Below are positions 14,618 through 23,189 of a stretch of 41,561 nt of DNA, piece after piece; the first letter of the stretch is position 1, and each line of letters begins with the position of its first letter. The position numbers were made by a program, and so were the translations under genes. The notes below the pieces were generated by a model. The model made no database searches and had not been told where the DNA came from. It saw nothing but the letters and a program-made list of their open reading frames with translations. This DNA comes from Candidatus Thermoflexus tengchongensis (GTDB lineage: Bacteria; Chloroflexota; Anaerolineae; Thermoflexales; Thermoflexaceae), in the NCBI GenBank assembly GCA_016842085.1, contig JAEVEX010000047.1:823-42383 (forward strand), written 5' to 3'.

Positions 14618-16174
14618 CTATCCAAGGACCCTTTCCAGCAGACTTCCCAGCCCGTAGCCCCCCAGAGCCCCTCCCGCGAGGAAAGGAAGCCCGGCATGGC
14701 TTTTCCCCTTCGCCAGAAACCCACGAACCAGAATCCCATGGCCGATCAGGATCCCGAGGAGCGTCCCTACCGCTGGCCACGGCGTGGGATGCGTCCGCAG
14801 GGCGGAAAGGGTTAAAACCGCCGGCAGAACCGCATCTCCGAATCCCAGGGCCAGGGCCGGGCTCCCGGATCGAGAGGGCGGGAAGCTCAGGGGGATCAGA
14901 AACATGAGGGGCATGCGCTCCCGGATCGCCCATTCCGCAAGCCGCTGCATATGCCCGGAGACATAAACCGCCAGCGCATCGTAAAGCATCATCACGACCA
15001 GCAGGGCCACCGTGGCGATGGGGGTCCAGAGATGGCCCATGTAAACCGCCGCCGCGCTGCAGATCAGCAACCCCATCCCGTTCAACGCCACCCATCCCGG
15101 CCGACGGCGCCACCAGAGCGCCAGACCGAAGGCAAGCCCCGCCAGGATCGGAAGGATCCCGGGAGGGATCGGCCCGATCAGCGAGACCAGTAAAAGACGG
15201 AGAGAGAAGAACAGGACAAGGGTCAACATGGCCATCATAAAGGCCCTGAGGATCCCTTGAGAGCTCCGCAGCCGGAGCAGGAGAAAGACCAGAAGCAAAC
15301 CGAGGGCGATCCATCCCAGGGCCATCGGGATGGTGGAGATCGCCTGTTCGCCAGCGGGACGGACTGCAAGCTGCTCAGAGAGCTGACGGGCCACGGCCAG
15401 CGAGGGGTCGGCTGGAGGGGAAGGATGCCCGGAGATCAGGCCGGATTCCAGGAAACCGAGCCAGTGGACAGCCAGGAGGATGGCCATACCGCCGCCCATG
15501 GCCGCTGGCCCGGATGGGGGATGCGAGGATTCGATGTCCGTAGAGGAAGGCCCGGATGCTCGTTCCATGCGGGCCACCTGCAGGCGCAATCCATGAACCG
15601 CCAGCACGCGCACCCGCTCGCCCGCGGCGATCCGCCCCTCCACCGACCGCGCCGTCCACGTTTCCCCCCGCACCCAGACCGTCCCCTCCGGATCCAGATC
15701 GGTCTGGGCGATACCCTCCGCCCCGATCAGACGCTCCGGGGTCTGGAGGGGAGGGCGCCGTCCGAGCTGCCGCACCAGGAAGGCCAGACCGAACGAGGCG
15801 GCGGCCGCCATCAGGGTGGTTCCGACGAGGACCACGGGAGCGATCCGTTGCCCGGCGCCTGGGGGAAGCAGGAGCATGCCCCCCAGCCCCAGCGCCAGGG
15901 CTCCGGACAGGCCGAGGTATCCGCCGCTCTGGAAATAGAGCTCCGACAGGAAGAGGAGGGCGCCCAGCAGGATCAGCAGGAGCCCGGCGGCGCTGATCGG
16001 CAGGCGCAGGAGGCCGATCAGCGCCAGGCCCAGCATCAGGACCGCCAGGCCCTCCGCGAGCCCGGTTCCCGGGATGCTCCAGGCGGCGACGGCGGCCAGG
16101 ATCCCGCCCACCAGCAGGAGATACGCCACATTGGGATCCGCCAGCCAGGCCCACAGCTGCTGCAGGAGATCCAT
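14618..16174 (-). CDS. NfeD-like / presenilin-like membrane protease fusion
   Basis: A polytopic membrane protein of 518 residues from the ATG at 16174 (a GTG at 16183 gives 521; numbering below uses 521). The N-terminal part (about 18-140) has four to five hydrophobic helices, then a soluble beta-rich OB-like segment (about 148-206, GAEGIAQTDLDPEGTVWVRGETW ... VRVLAVHGLRLQV), which is the NfeD layout. After a linker and one helix (about 228-250), the C-terminal half (about 285-520) has seven or more helices with YD at 401-402 in one and GFGD at 447-450 in another, the two catalytic aspartates of presenilin-type intramembrane proteases. A near-PAL element GLPFLAGGAL follows. CsoR lies just upstream on the same strand. 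Confidence 0.75.
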   Translation of the reverse strand: MDLLQQLWAWLADPNVAYLLLVGGILAAVAAWSIPGTGLAEGLAVLMLGLALIGLLRLPISAAGLLLILLGALLFLSELYFQSGGYLGLSGALALGLGGMLLLPPGAGQRIAPVVLVGTTLMAAAASFGLAFLVRQLGRRPPLQTPERLIGAEGIAQTDLDPEGTVWVRGETWTARSVEGRIAAGERVRVLAVHGLRLQVARMERASGPSSTDIESSHPPSGPAAMGGGMAILLAVHWLGFLESGLISGHPSPPADPSLAVARQLSEQLAVRPAGEQAISTIPMALGWIALGLLLVFLLLRLRSSQGILRAFMMAMLTLVLFFSLRLLLVSLIGPIPPGILPILAGLAFGLALWWRRRPGWVALNGMGLLICSAAAVYMGHLWTPIATVALLVVMMLYDALAVYVSGHMQRLAEWAIRERMPLMFLIPLSFPPSRSGSPALALGFGDAVLPAVLTLSALRTHPTPWPAVGTLLGILIGHGILVRGFLAKGKSHAGLPFLAGGALGGYGLGSLLERVLG

Positions 16175-16189
16175 CGTGGCCACCCCGAC

Positions 16190-16546
16190 TTATGTCTTCC
16201 GCAGGACGATCGCCATCGCCTCTTTCAGGCCTTCCAGGGCCGCGCGGCTGTCCTCATCCATCGCGCAGGCGATGATGCACGCATCCATATGGCTTTCCAG
16301 GAGGGTGATGATCGCCTGATTGAGCGCGGCCTTGACCGCCGCCAGCTGCACCAGCAGGCTGTTGCAATCCTGGTGCTCCGCCAGCATCCGTCGAACGGCG
16401 GCCAGGTGTCCCTCGATCCGAGCCAGACGGGCGTCCAGGGCATGCTCCTGCTCCGGCGTCAGATATACCTGAACCTGTGGCGCACGGGCTGCTCGAAGGA
16501 GCTTGCTCCGCGCGGATTCCCGGGTTGCAGCAGAACGCTTGGGCAT
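16190..16546 (-). CDS. CsoR/FrmR-family metal-sensing repressor
   Basis: A 118-residue all-helical DNA-binding repressor of the DUF156 family, which releases DNA when it binds copper or another metal or reacts with formaldehyde or sulfide. The signature Cys-His-Cys set is present at C61, H86 and C90 with the exact family spacing (25 and 4), inside ARIEGHLAAVRRML and LLESHMDACI. The ATG at 16546 is chosen over one at 16573 because AAGGAGG lies 5 bases before it. The membrane protease gene starts 15 bases after its stop, so the two form an operon, and the repressor probably controls both. The inducer cannot be read from the sequence. Confidence 0.9.
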   Translation of the reverse strand: MPKRSAATRESARSKLLRAARAPQVQVYLTPEQEHALDARLARIEGHLAAVRRMLAEHQDCNSLLVQLAAVKAALNQAIITLLESHMDACIIACAMDEDSRAALEGLKEAMAIVLRKT

Positions 16547-16677
16547 CCGGCCTCCTTGGGCAGATCTGTTCATCTTTCAGCATACTTGAGGAAGCCCATA
16601 AGAGCCAGGATCCCTCTTCAAAAGGGGGAAGAGCGCCCGGACCCACTCGACCGGGCGCGGAAAGCCCGGAGCTCCTC

Positions 16678-16706
16678 TTGCCAAAACCCCTAAAGGTTGC
16701 TATAAC
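16678..16706 (+). promoter_or_regulatory. Promoter of the ABC importer operon
   Basis: TTGCCA (16678-16683) and TATAAC (16701-16706) are spaced by 17 bases, each one mismatch from consensus. They lie about 110 bases upstream of the substrate-binding protein start. Confidence 0.7.
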
Positions 16707-16816
16707 TAATAGCGCAGGAGGATGCGAGGAGGGTCATGGCCTCTCAGCGCGATGCTTTCCAGCGCTGGCCCCGCTGCACAGGGACACCTTATATCAGGCT
16801 AAAAGGAGGAGGTCCG

Positions 16817-18562
16817 ATGAGCCGTTCACGCGCATGGTGGTGGCTTTCGCTGGTCGCCCTGGTGGGCCTGGTGCTTTCCGCCTGTGCCCCCGCGGCCACG
16901 CCAACCCCCCAGGTGATTGAGAAAGAACGGGTGGTGGAGAAGGTAGTGACCCCGACCCCGGTGCCGCGCAAGGTATTGCGCCTGAACCTGGGTCCAGGCG
17001 ATGTCCCCACCCTTGATCCCTCCCTCGCTACGGACACCTCCTCGATCCAGATCATTGAGCTGGCCTTCGTCGGCCTGACCCGCCAGAATGAGGAGACCGC
17101 CGCGGTCGAGCCCGGGATGGCGGAGCGGTGGGAGGTCTCGCCGGATGGCAAGGTGTGGACCTTCTACCTGCGCAAGGGCATCCCGTGGGTGCGCTGGAAC
17201 GGCCAGGAAGTGGAACAGGTCAAGGATGAGAAGGGCAACGTCCGTTACGTCACCGCCCACGACTTCTATTACGGGGCCATCCGCACCCTGGATCCCAAGA
17301 CCGGCGGCGAGTATGCCTATGTGCCGGCCTTCTTCATCGAGGGCGCGAAGGAGTTCAACGAGGGGACCATCACGGATCCGACCAAGGTCGGCATCAAGGT
17401 GCTGGATGATTACACCATCCAGTTCACGCTGAAGGAGCCGGTGGGCTTCTTCGCCAACATCGCCGGCCTCTGGATGCTGCGGGCGGAGCCCCAGTGGCTG
17501 ATCGAGGAGAAGGGCGACCGCTGGACGGAGACCGGCGCCTACCACTCCTATGGTCCCTATGTGATGAAGGAGTGGGTCCATGATAGCCACATCGTGATGG
17601 TCGCCAACCCCTTCTGGCCGGACAACATCCCCAGCGTGCCGAAGCCGAAGATCGAGGAGATCGTCTTCCGCATGCTGGATGAGTCCCCCGCCTTCGCCGA
17701 ATATGAGGCGGGGAACCTGGATGTGGCCGGCGTGCCGCTTTCTGAGATCGACCGGGTGAAGGCCGATCCGCAACTTTCCAAGGAGCTCACCATCGCGCCG
17801 GTCCTCTGCACCTATTACTATGGCTTCAACGTCACCAAGCCGCCCTTCGATGACGCCCGCATGCGGCTGGCCTTCTCCCTGGCCGTGGACCGCAAGGCCA
17901 TCGTGGAGAACGTGACCAAGGGCGGGCAGGAGCCGGCCCAGTGGTTCTCCCGGCCCGGCCTGCAGGCGGCGCCCACCCTCCAGACCCACCCCAACCTCGG
18001 CGTGAAGTATGACCCTGAGCGGGCCAAGCAGCTCTTCCAGGAGGTCCTGAAGGAGAAGTATGGCGGCGATGTGAAGAACCTGCCGCCCATCACCCTGATG
18101 GTCAACCAGGTGGAGGGTCATATCAAGATCGCCGAGGCCATCCAGCAGATGTGGAAGGAGGTCCTGGGCGTCGACGTGAAGCTGGAGACCCAGGAGTGGA
18201 AGGTCTACCTGAAGACCCTCCAGACCGACCCGCCGCAGATCTGGCGCCTGGGCTGGTGCCAGGATTACCCCCACGCCAGCAACTTCCTGAAGGACGTGTT
18301 CTACTCCACGTCCGACAACAACCACACCAAGTGGGGGAATCCGGAGTTCGACGCCCTGGTGGACCAGGCGCTGAAGGAGACGGATGAGGCCAAGGCCCGC
18401 GAGCTCTACGCCAAGGCCGAGGAGATCCTGGTGGCTAAGGACGCGGCGATCATCCCCATCTACTGGTACACCCGTGTCACGGTCACCAAGCCGTATGTGA
18501 AGCGGACCTTCTCGGTCCTGGGCGGCCTGGAGCACATCGAGAAGTGGGACATCCAGAAGTAG
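16817..18562 (+). CDS. Peptide/nickel-type ABC substrate-binding lipoprotein
   Basis: A 581-residue extracytoplasmic solute-binding protein of family 5 (OppA/DppA/NikA type). The N-terminus has a basic start, a hydrophobic core and the lipobox LSAC with Cys23 as the acylated residue, followed by a Thr/Pro linker. The mature domain shows family features: GDVPTLDPSLATDT near the start, WTFYLRKGIPW, AFSLAVDRKAIVENV in the middle, and the C-terminal ARELYAKAEEILVAKDAAIIPIYW. The ATG at 16817 has AAGGAGGAGG upstream and begins the signal peptide. Two permeases follow after a terminator-like hairpin, the usual cause of higher binding-protein expression. The substrate (oligopeptide, dipeptide or other) cannot be told. 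Confidence 0.93.
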   Translation: MSRSRAWWWLSLVALVGLVLSACAPAATPTPQVIEKERVVEKVVTPTPVPRKVLRLNLGPGDVPTLDPSLATDTSSIQIIELAFVGLTRQNEETAAVEPGMAERWEVSPDGKVWTFYLRKGIPWVRWNGQEVEQVKDEKGNVRYVTAHDFYYGAIRTLDPKTGGEYAYVPAFFIEGAKEFNEGTITDPTKVGIKVLDDYTIQFTLKEPVGFFANIAGLWMLRAEPQWLIEEKGDRWTETGAYHSYGPYVMKEWVHDSHIVMVANPFWPDNIPSVPKPKIEEIVFRMLDESPAFAEYEAGNLDVAGVPLSEIDRVKADPQLSKELTIAPVLCTYYYGFNVTKPPFDDARMRLAFSLAVDRKAIVENVTKGGQEPAQWFSRPGLQAAPTLQTHPNLGVKYDPERAKQLFQEVLKEKYGGDVKNLPPITLMVNQVEGHIKIAEAIQQMWKEVLGVDVKLETQEWKVYLKTLQTDPPQIWRLGWCQDYPHASNFLKDVFYSTSDNNHTKWGNPEFDALVDQALKETDEAKARELYAKAEEILVAKDAAIIPIYWYTRVTVTKPYVKRTFSVLGGLEHIEKWDIQK

Positions 18563-18574
18563 CTTTCGGGCAGG

Positions 18575-18611
18575 GGGAGGGCAGCCTTTGGGCTGCCCTC
18601 CCTTCTTGTTT
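18575..18611 (+). terminator. Terminator or attenuator after the binding protein
   Basis: Arms GGGAGGGCAGCC (18575-18586) and GGCTGCCCTCCC (18591-18602) form a perfect 12-bp stem with loop TTTG, followed by TTCTTGTTT. Because the permeases follow, partial termination is likely. Confidence 0.85.
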
Positions 18612-18633
18612 CCAGTTCGGCACCGGGGTATAA

Positions 18634-18677
18634 CAGGAGAGGCCGGGAGCGGGCGGAAACCCATCCGGCCTCTCCTG
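18634..18677 (+). repeat. Second long hairpin before the permease genes
   Basis: CAGGAGAGGCCGG (18634-18646) and its exact complement (18665-18677) pair over 13 bp around an 18-base loop. Only GGTTTCTGG follows, so it may be a weak terminator, an RNA-stability hairpin or a leader structure. Confidence 0.55.
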
Positions 18678-18848
18678 GTTTCTGGCGACCTCCCCGCCCC
18701 GTATGGGAATTCCCTGGGGAGGCTCTGGATGCCGGGTGGAGCACGGCGACGCCCTGCCCGGCTCCTATCGCGGGGAGAGGCCATCCCGCCTTCCCAATTC
18801 GAGCCGGCAAGGTCAGTGCTGCACCTTATGGGATAAGGAGCGTGGAGG

Positions 18849-19850
18849 ATGATTCGCTATATCGTGCGGCGGATGCTGTGGAACCTCCTGGTCCTGTGGG
18901 TGATCACCGTCATCACCTTCGGCCTCATGCACGCGGTCCCCGGAGGGCCTTTTGATCGGGAGAAGCCGCTGCCCCCCGAGATTAAGGCCAATATCGAGGC
19001 CAAGTATCATCTGGATAAACCCGTGGTGGTCCAGTATCTCTATTACATGCGCGATCTGCTGGTCCCCCGCTATTCGCCCACCCTCCCAACCTCCCTGCAG
19101 GAAGATGCGCTGATCCGCTGGAAGATCGGGCCGGGCTATTTCCTGTGGATCAACCTGGGCCCCTCGTATTCCTCCCGCAGCCGTTCCGTGAACGACATCA
19201 TCCGCCAGAACCTGCCCGTTTCCTTTGAGCTGGGGGTGTATGCCCTGCTGGTAGCGGTCGGGATCGGGATCCCCCTGGGCATCCTGGCGGCCCTCAATCA
19301 GAACACTTTCCTGGATTACTTCGGGATGAGCCTGGCGATCTTCGGGGTCTCCGTGCCCGTCATCGTCCTGGGGCCGATCCTGGTCTCCATCTTCGGGGTA
19401 TGGCTCAAATGGCTGCCGCCGACCGGGTGGGGGACCCCCCAGCATGCGATTATGCCCTCGATCGCTCTGGGGCTGGCCAGCTCCGCCCTCATCGCCCGTC
19501 TCACCCGGGCCAGCCTGCTTCAGGTGATCCGGGAAGACTACATCCGCACCGCCCGGGCCAAGGGCCTGGCGGAGCGCCTGGTCATTATCCGCCACGCCCT
19601 CCGGAACTCCCTGATCCCCGTGGTCACGGTCCTCGGCCCCCTCTTCGCCGCCCTGGTGACCGGGACCTTCGTGACGGAGACGATCTTCGGCATCCCCGGA
19701 CTGGGCCGATATTTCGTCACCAGCATCACCAACCGGGATCATCCGGTGATCATGGGGACGATCCTGATCTACGCGATCTTCCTGGTGATCGCCAATCTGG
19801 TGGTGGACATCACGTATGCCTTCCTGGATCCGCGGATCCGGTATACTTAA
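18849..19850 (+). CDS. ABC transporter permease, DppB/OppB-like
   Basis: A 333-residue inner-membrane permease of the binding-protein-dependent family. The first helix is WNLLVLWVITVITFGLMHAVPGGPF, typical of OppB/DppB; five further helices follow. The ATPase-contacting EAA loop is visible as EDYIRTARAKGLAERLVIIRHALRN, followed by PVVTVLGPLFAALVTGTFVTETIFGIPGLG. The C-terminus ends in the family-typical YAFLDPRIRYT. An insertion of about 30 residues after the first helix (LLVPRYSPTLPTSLQEDAL) is longer than in short members. GGAGG lies just before the ATG. It pairs with the permease at 19958-20983. Confidence 0.95.
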   Translation: MIRYIVRRMLWNLLVLWVITVITFGLMHAVPGGPFDREKPLPPEIKANIEAKYHLDKPVVVQYLYYMRDLLVPRYSPTLPTSLQEDALIRWKIGPGYFLWINLGPSYSSRSRSVNDIIRQNLPVSFELGVYALLVAVGIGIPLGILAALNQNTFLDYFGMSLAIFGVSVPVIVLGPILVSIFGVWLKWLPPTGWGTPQHAIMPSIALGLASSALIARLTRASLLQVIREDYIRTARAKGLAERLVIIRHALRNSLIPVVTVLGPLFAALVTGTFVTETIFGIPGLGRYFVTSITNRDHPVIMGTILIYAIFLVIANLVVDITYAFLDPRIRYT

Positions 19851-19957
19851 AGCGTCTCCGGAGGGGCTGGAGTGACGGAGCGGGATATCTTCAGCGCTCC
19901 GCCCAGTTTCTCCAAGGGAAAATCGCTTCGCTTAGCTCTTGAGGATTGAGGTGAACG

Positions 19958-20983
19958 ATGGCGACACAGGCGATGCGCCGAGGCGCAGAAACGCTCGCGG
20001 TTCCCACCCGCCGGCCCGTGGGGTTCTGGGAGGACGCCTTCTACCGGCTCTCCCGCAACCGGGCGGCCATGGTGGGAGCGGGGATCGTCATCCTGCTGAT
20101 CCTGGTGGCCATCTTCGCGCCCTTCATTGCCCCCTATCCCTACGACAAGCAGGTGCTGACCGATCGGGATAAGGTCCCCGCCTGGATGGTGAAGGTCTTT
20201 CCCTTCATGGAGCCCTACGCCCGGATCAGCGACCGTTACCTGCTGGGGGCTGATTATGTAGGGCGGGATCTCCTCAGTCGCATCATCTATGGGACCCGCG
20301 TATCCCTGACGGTGGCCTTCGTGGGGCCGTTGATCAGCTTGATCGTGGGCACCACCTACGGCCTGATCTCCGGCTACTTCGGGGGGCGCCTGGATAACAT
20401 CATGATGCGCCTCGTGGATGTCCTCTACGCCTTCCCGGGGCTGCTGTTCATCATCCTCCTGATGGTGTTCTTCCGCCAGGTCCCCCAGGAGGCCCGCTCC
20501 GTCTGGGATGCGATCCGCATCCAGATGTATAAGATCGATGCCGCCTTCGGGGGGATGCTGTTCATCTTCGTGGGCATCGGGCTGACGGCCTGGGAGAACA
20601 TGGCCCGTCTGGCCCGGGGGCAGGTCCTCTCCGTCCGGGAGAAGGAGTTCATCGAGGCCGCCCGGGCCATTGGGGCCGGCCATCTTCGGATCATGTTCCG
20701 CCACATCCTGCCCAACATCATCGGCCCCCTCATCGTGGCGGAAACCCTGGCTATCCCCTCCTACATCACGACTGAGGCCTTCCTGAGCTTCATCGGCCTC
20801 GGGGTGAACCCGCCCACCCCCAGCTGGGGGCTGATGATCTCCCAGGGTGCCCAGGCCATTCGCACTTACCCCAACCAGGCTCTGGCGCCTGCTCTGGCCC
20901 TGGCCATCACGATGTTCGCTTTCAACTTCCTGGGGGACGGGCTGCGAGACGCCCTGGATCCGCGCATGCGCGGCACGCAATAA
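19958..20983 (+). CDS. ABC transporter permease, DppC/OppC-like
   Basis: A 341-residue inner-membrane permease. The N-terminus has the OppC/DppC pattern (FWEDAFYRLSRNRAAMVGAGIVILLILVAIFAPFIAPY), then the conserved LLGADYVGRDLLSRIIYGTRVSL. The EAA loop reads KEFIEAARAIGAGHLRIMFRHILPN. The C-terminus has FLSFIGLGVNPPTPSWGLMIS and ends LRDALDPRMRG. An extra segment (about 175-205, VPQEARSVWDAIRIQMYKIDAAFG) lies between helices where many members have a short loop. It forms a heterodimer with the upstream permease. No ATP-binding subunit gene follows, so the ATPases must be encoded elsewhere. Confidence 0.95.
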   Translation: MATQAMRRGAETLAVPTRRPVGFWEDAFYRLSRNRAAMVGAGIVILLILVAIFAPFIAPYPYDKQVLTDRDKVPAWMVKVFPFMEPYARISDRYLLGADYVGRDLLSRIIYGTRVSLTVAFVGPLISLIVGTTYGLISGYFGGRLDNIMMRLVDVLYAFPGLLFIILLMVFFRQVPQEARSVWDAIRIQMYKIDAAFGGMLFIFVGIGLTAWENMARLARGQVLSVREKEFIEAARAIGAGHLRIMFRHILPNIIGPLIVAETLAIPSYITTEAFLSFIGLGVNPPTPSWGLMISQGAQAIRTYPNQALAPALALAITMFAFNFLGDGLRDALDPRMRGTQ

Positions 20984-21097
20984 AGCCAGGACCTGCCCGG
21001 TCCGAGCTTGCGGGGAGGGCCGAATGGCCCTCCCCGTGGCCCGAGGGGCCATGGGGGGAGAAAAAGTGGCGTTCAACTCTCACACCGGAGGTTCGGG

Positions 21098-22264
21098 ATG
21101 GGGCGTCTGATGAGCGAGGTGGCCATCGTCGGCGTCGGCTGGAGCGGTTTCCACTCGATCACCCCTGACCTCTCGTTTCGGGAGCTGATGTTTGAGGCCG
21201 CCGCCATGGCCTACGCCGATGCCGGGATCCACCCCCGCCGGGATCTGGACGGGCTGGTCACCGCGGAGGAGGACTTCCACGAAGGCATCGCCATCAGCGA
21301 TGAATACGTCCCCGACCAGATGGGAGCCGTCCTCAAATCGGTGCACACCATCGCCGGGGATGGGCTTCAGGCACTGGCCGCCGGGGTGATGCAGATCGCT
21401 TCCGGCGCCGCCCGCATCCTGGCCGTCGAGTCCCATAGCAAGGCCAGCAACGTCCAGAACCTCCCCCACATCACCGCCCTCGCGCTGGATCCGGTGTTCC
21501 AGCGCCCCCTGGAGGCTCACCCCCTCTTCATCGCCGGGCTGGAGATGCGCCGGTATCTGGAAGCCACCCGCACCCCGGTGGAGCATGTGGCCCGGGTGGT
21601 GGTCAAGAACCGGCGCAATGCCATGCGAAATCCACGAGCCGCCTTCCCGGCAGTGCTCTCCATCGAAGATGTGCTGGGCAGTGAGCCCCTGGCGGAGCCC
21701 CTCACCCGGCTGATGGCCGCAGAACCCGCCGATGGATGCGTGGTTCTGGTCCTGGCCCGGGGGGATGTCGCCCGATCCCTCACCGATCGGCCGATCTGGA
21801 TCCGGGGCATCGGATGGGCGACGGATTCTTACACCCTGGAAAACCGGGACTGGGAGGGGGCCCGTTACCTGCGCCGGGCGGCCGAGCTGGCCTATCAGCA
21901 GGCCGGGATCCGATCCCCCCGCCGGGCTTTCGATTTCGTCGAGGTGGATGATACGTTCGCCTACAAAGAGCTCCAGCACCTGGAGGCCCTGGGGCTCTGC
22001 CGCCCGGGGGAGGCCGGCTGGTGGACCGCCGAGGGGGCCACCGAGATCGGAGGGGAGTTGCCGGTGAATCCTTCAGGGGGTTGCCTGGGCGAAGGGCATC
22101 TGCTGGATGCCTCGGGGCTGGCCCGGGTGCTGGAGGCTGTGCTTCAGCTCCGGGGAGAGGCCGGCCCTCGGCAGATCCCGAATGCCCATACCGCCCTCGT
22201 GGCCTCATGGCGAGGGCTGCCCACCGCCACCGGAGCGGTGGCGATCCTGAGCCGGGAGCCTTAA
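21098..22264 (+). CDS. Thiolase-like protein without nucleophilic Cys (copy 1)
   Basis: A 388-residue member of the SCPx/thiolase-like superfamily. The fold signature is clear: VAIVGVGWSGFH at the N-terminus, HTIAGDGLQALAAGVMQIASGAARILAV where true thiolases have the nucleophilic Cys, VVKNRRNAMRNPRAAF, and LPVNPSGGCLGEGHLLDASGL. The catalytic Cys is replaced in the TIAGDG segment and the C-terminal Cys is also missing, while the GH histidine remains. Such proteins pair with DUF35 partners, as in the Ltp2-ChsH2 retro-aldolase of steroid side-chain degradation, and two DUF35 genes lie downstream. GGAGG sits 6 bases before the ATG. The substrate is unknown; a carbon-carbon bond reaction on an acyl-CoA is inferred. 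Confidence 0.85.
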   Translation: MGRLMSEVAIVGVGWSGFHSITPDLSFRELMFEAAAMAYADAGIHPRRDLDGLVTAEEDFHEGIAISDEYVPDQMGAVLKSVHTIAGDGLQALAAGVMQIASGAARILAVESHSKASNVQNLPHITALALDPVFQRPLEAHPLFIAGLEMRRYLEATRTPVEHVARVVVKNRRNAMRNPRAAFPAVLSIEDVLGSEPLAEPLTRLMAAEPADGCVVLVLARGDVARSLTDRPIWIRGIGWATDSYTLENRDWEGARYLRRAAELAYQQAGIRSPRRAFDFVEVDDTFAYKELQHLEALGLCRPGEAGWWTAEGATEIGGELPVNPSGGCLGEGHLLDASGLARVLEAVLQLRGEAGPRQIPNAHTALVASWRGLPTATGAVAILSREP

Positions 22265-22473
22265 GGGATGCAGCGAAGCGCCCCGCCTTCTTTTCTTCCA
22301 TCCGGCCGTGTCAGAACCTGATGGCAGAGGCAAGGATGAGCACACGCTCTCGGGCGGGCCCACGGGCGCAAAACGTTCACCGTCCGAGCCTGCGCATCCT
22401 TCCGCCATCAGGAGAAGAAAGAGAAAGCCCCTCCCGGAAAGCGTAGCCTCCAGGGGACCGGCCGGAGGTACCC

Positions 22474-22698
22474 ATGCATTCGGAAGAGCTGCGGGTGCGA
22501 TTGGAGCAGCTGGAAAGCGAAGTGCTGGTGCTCAAGCATGTGATCCGCCTCATCCTGGCCGCTCACCGGCGCAACCTTTCCTCTTTTCCCGGCCAGCGAG
22601 TGGATCCGGAGACGGTGCGGCAGGTGCGGCGGGAGATCCAGGCCCAGTGGGATCAGGAATGGCATGAGCTGATCACCCCGAACTCGAGGTCCATGTGA
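22474..22698 (+). CDS. Small protein before PIN toxin, likely antitoxin
   Basis: A 74-residue helical protein (a likely coiled coil at about 4-32, ELRVRLEQLESEVLVLKHVIRLILAAH, then QVRREIQAQWDQEWHEL). It shows no AbrB, RHH or Phd DNA-binding motif. GGAGG precedes the ATG at 22474, and the stop overlaps the toxin's GTG start by 4 bases (GTGA), the typical coupling of a toxin-antitoxin pair. Antitoxin function is inferred from position. Confidence 0.65.
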   Translation: MHSEELRVRLEQLESEVLVLKHVIRLILAAHRRNLSSFPGQRVDPETVRQVRREIQAQWDQEWHELITPNSRSM

Positions 22699-23087
22699 GA
22701 GCTTACGTTCTGGACACCCATGCCCTGATCTGGTATCTCACCCGGGATGAGCGATTGAGCCCGGCCGCTCGCCGCGCGCTGGAAGAGATCGAACGCGGGG
22801 AAGCCAGAGGCCTGATCCCGATTGTGGTTCTGCTGGAATTGATTCGGATCGAGGAGAAGGAGCTGATCCCTCCGCTCTGGGAGATCGCCATCACTACCCT
22901 GCTGGGGGAGGGGAGATTCGAAATCGTCCCCCTGGATCTCGGTCTGCTGGCCCTGGTTCGGGAACTTCCCGAGCTGGAAGACCTGCATGATCGGGTGATT
23001 GTGGCCACCGCGCAGCGTTACAACGCGGTGCTGGTGACCTACGACGAAACCATCCGCCAGTCCGGGCGGGTGGAGACGCTCTGGTAA
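22695..23087 (+). CDS. PIN-domain toxin, VapC-like
   Basis: A 130-residue single PIN domain, the standard VapC length. Acidic residues are D7 (VLDTHALIW), E48 (VVLLELIRI), D96/D99 (LEDLHDRVIVATA) and D117 (LVTYDETI), the Mg-binding set of these RNases. The DTHALIW start is typical of the PIN toxins that inhibit translation by RNA cleavage. It begins with GTG overlapping the small upstream gene. The pair separates two thiolase-like paralogues. Confidence 0.9.
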   Translation: MRAYVLDTHALIWYLTRDERLSPAARRALEEIERGEARGLIPIVVLLELIRIEEKELIPPLWEIAITTLLGEGRFEIVPLDLGLLALVRELPELEDLHDRVIVATAQRYNAVLVTYDETIRQSGRVETLW

Positions 23088-23189
23088 ATTGCCCTCGGGG
23101 GCCAGAAGAGGCCATGAAAGAGGCTCTGGGAGCGAATGGCGGAAGTCCTGTTCCACATTCCAAAACCCATATTTAGGAGGAAATGGGCC

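Noticed and set aside
16826-18784. 652-codon minus-strand open frame opposite the ABC binding protein
   Set aside because: It mirrors a clear lipoprotein gene, has a His/Asp/Gly-rich shadow composition and no ribosome site.
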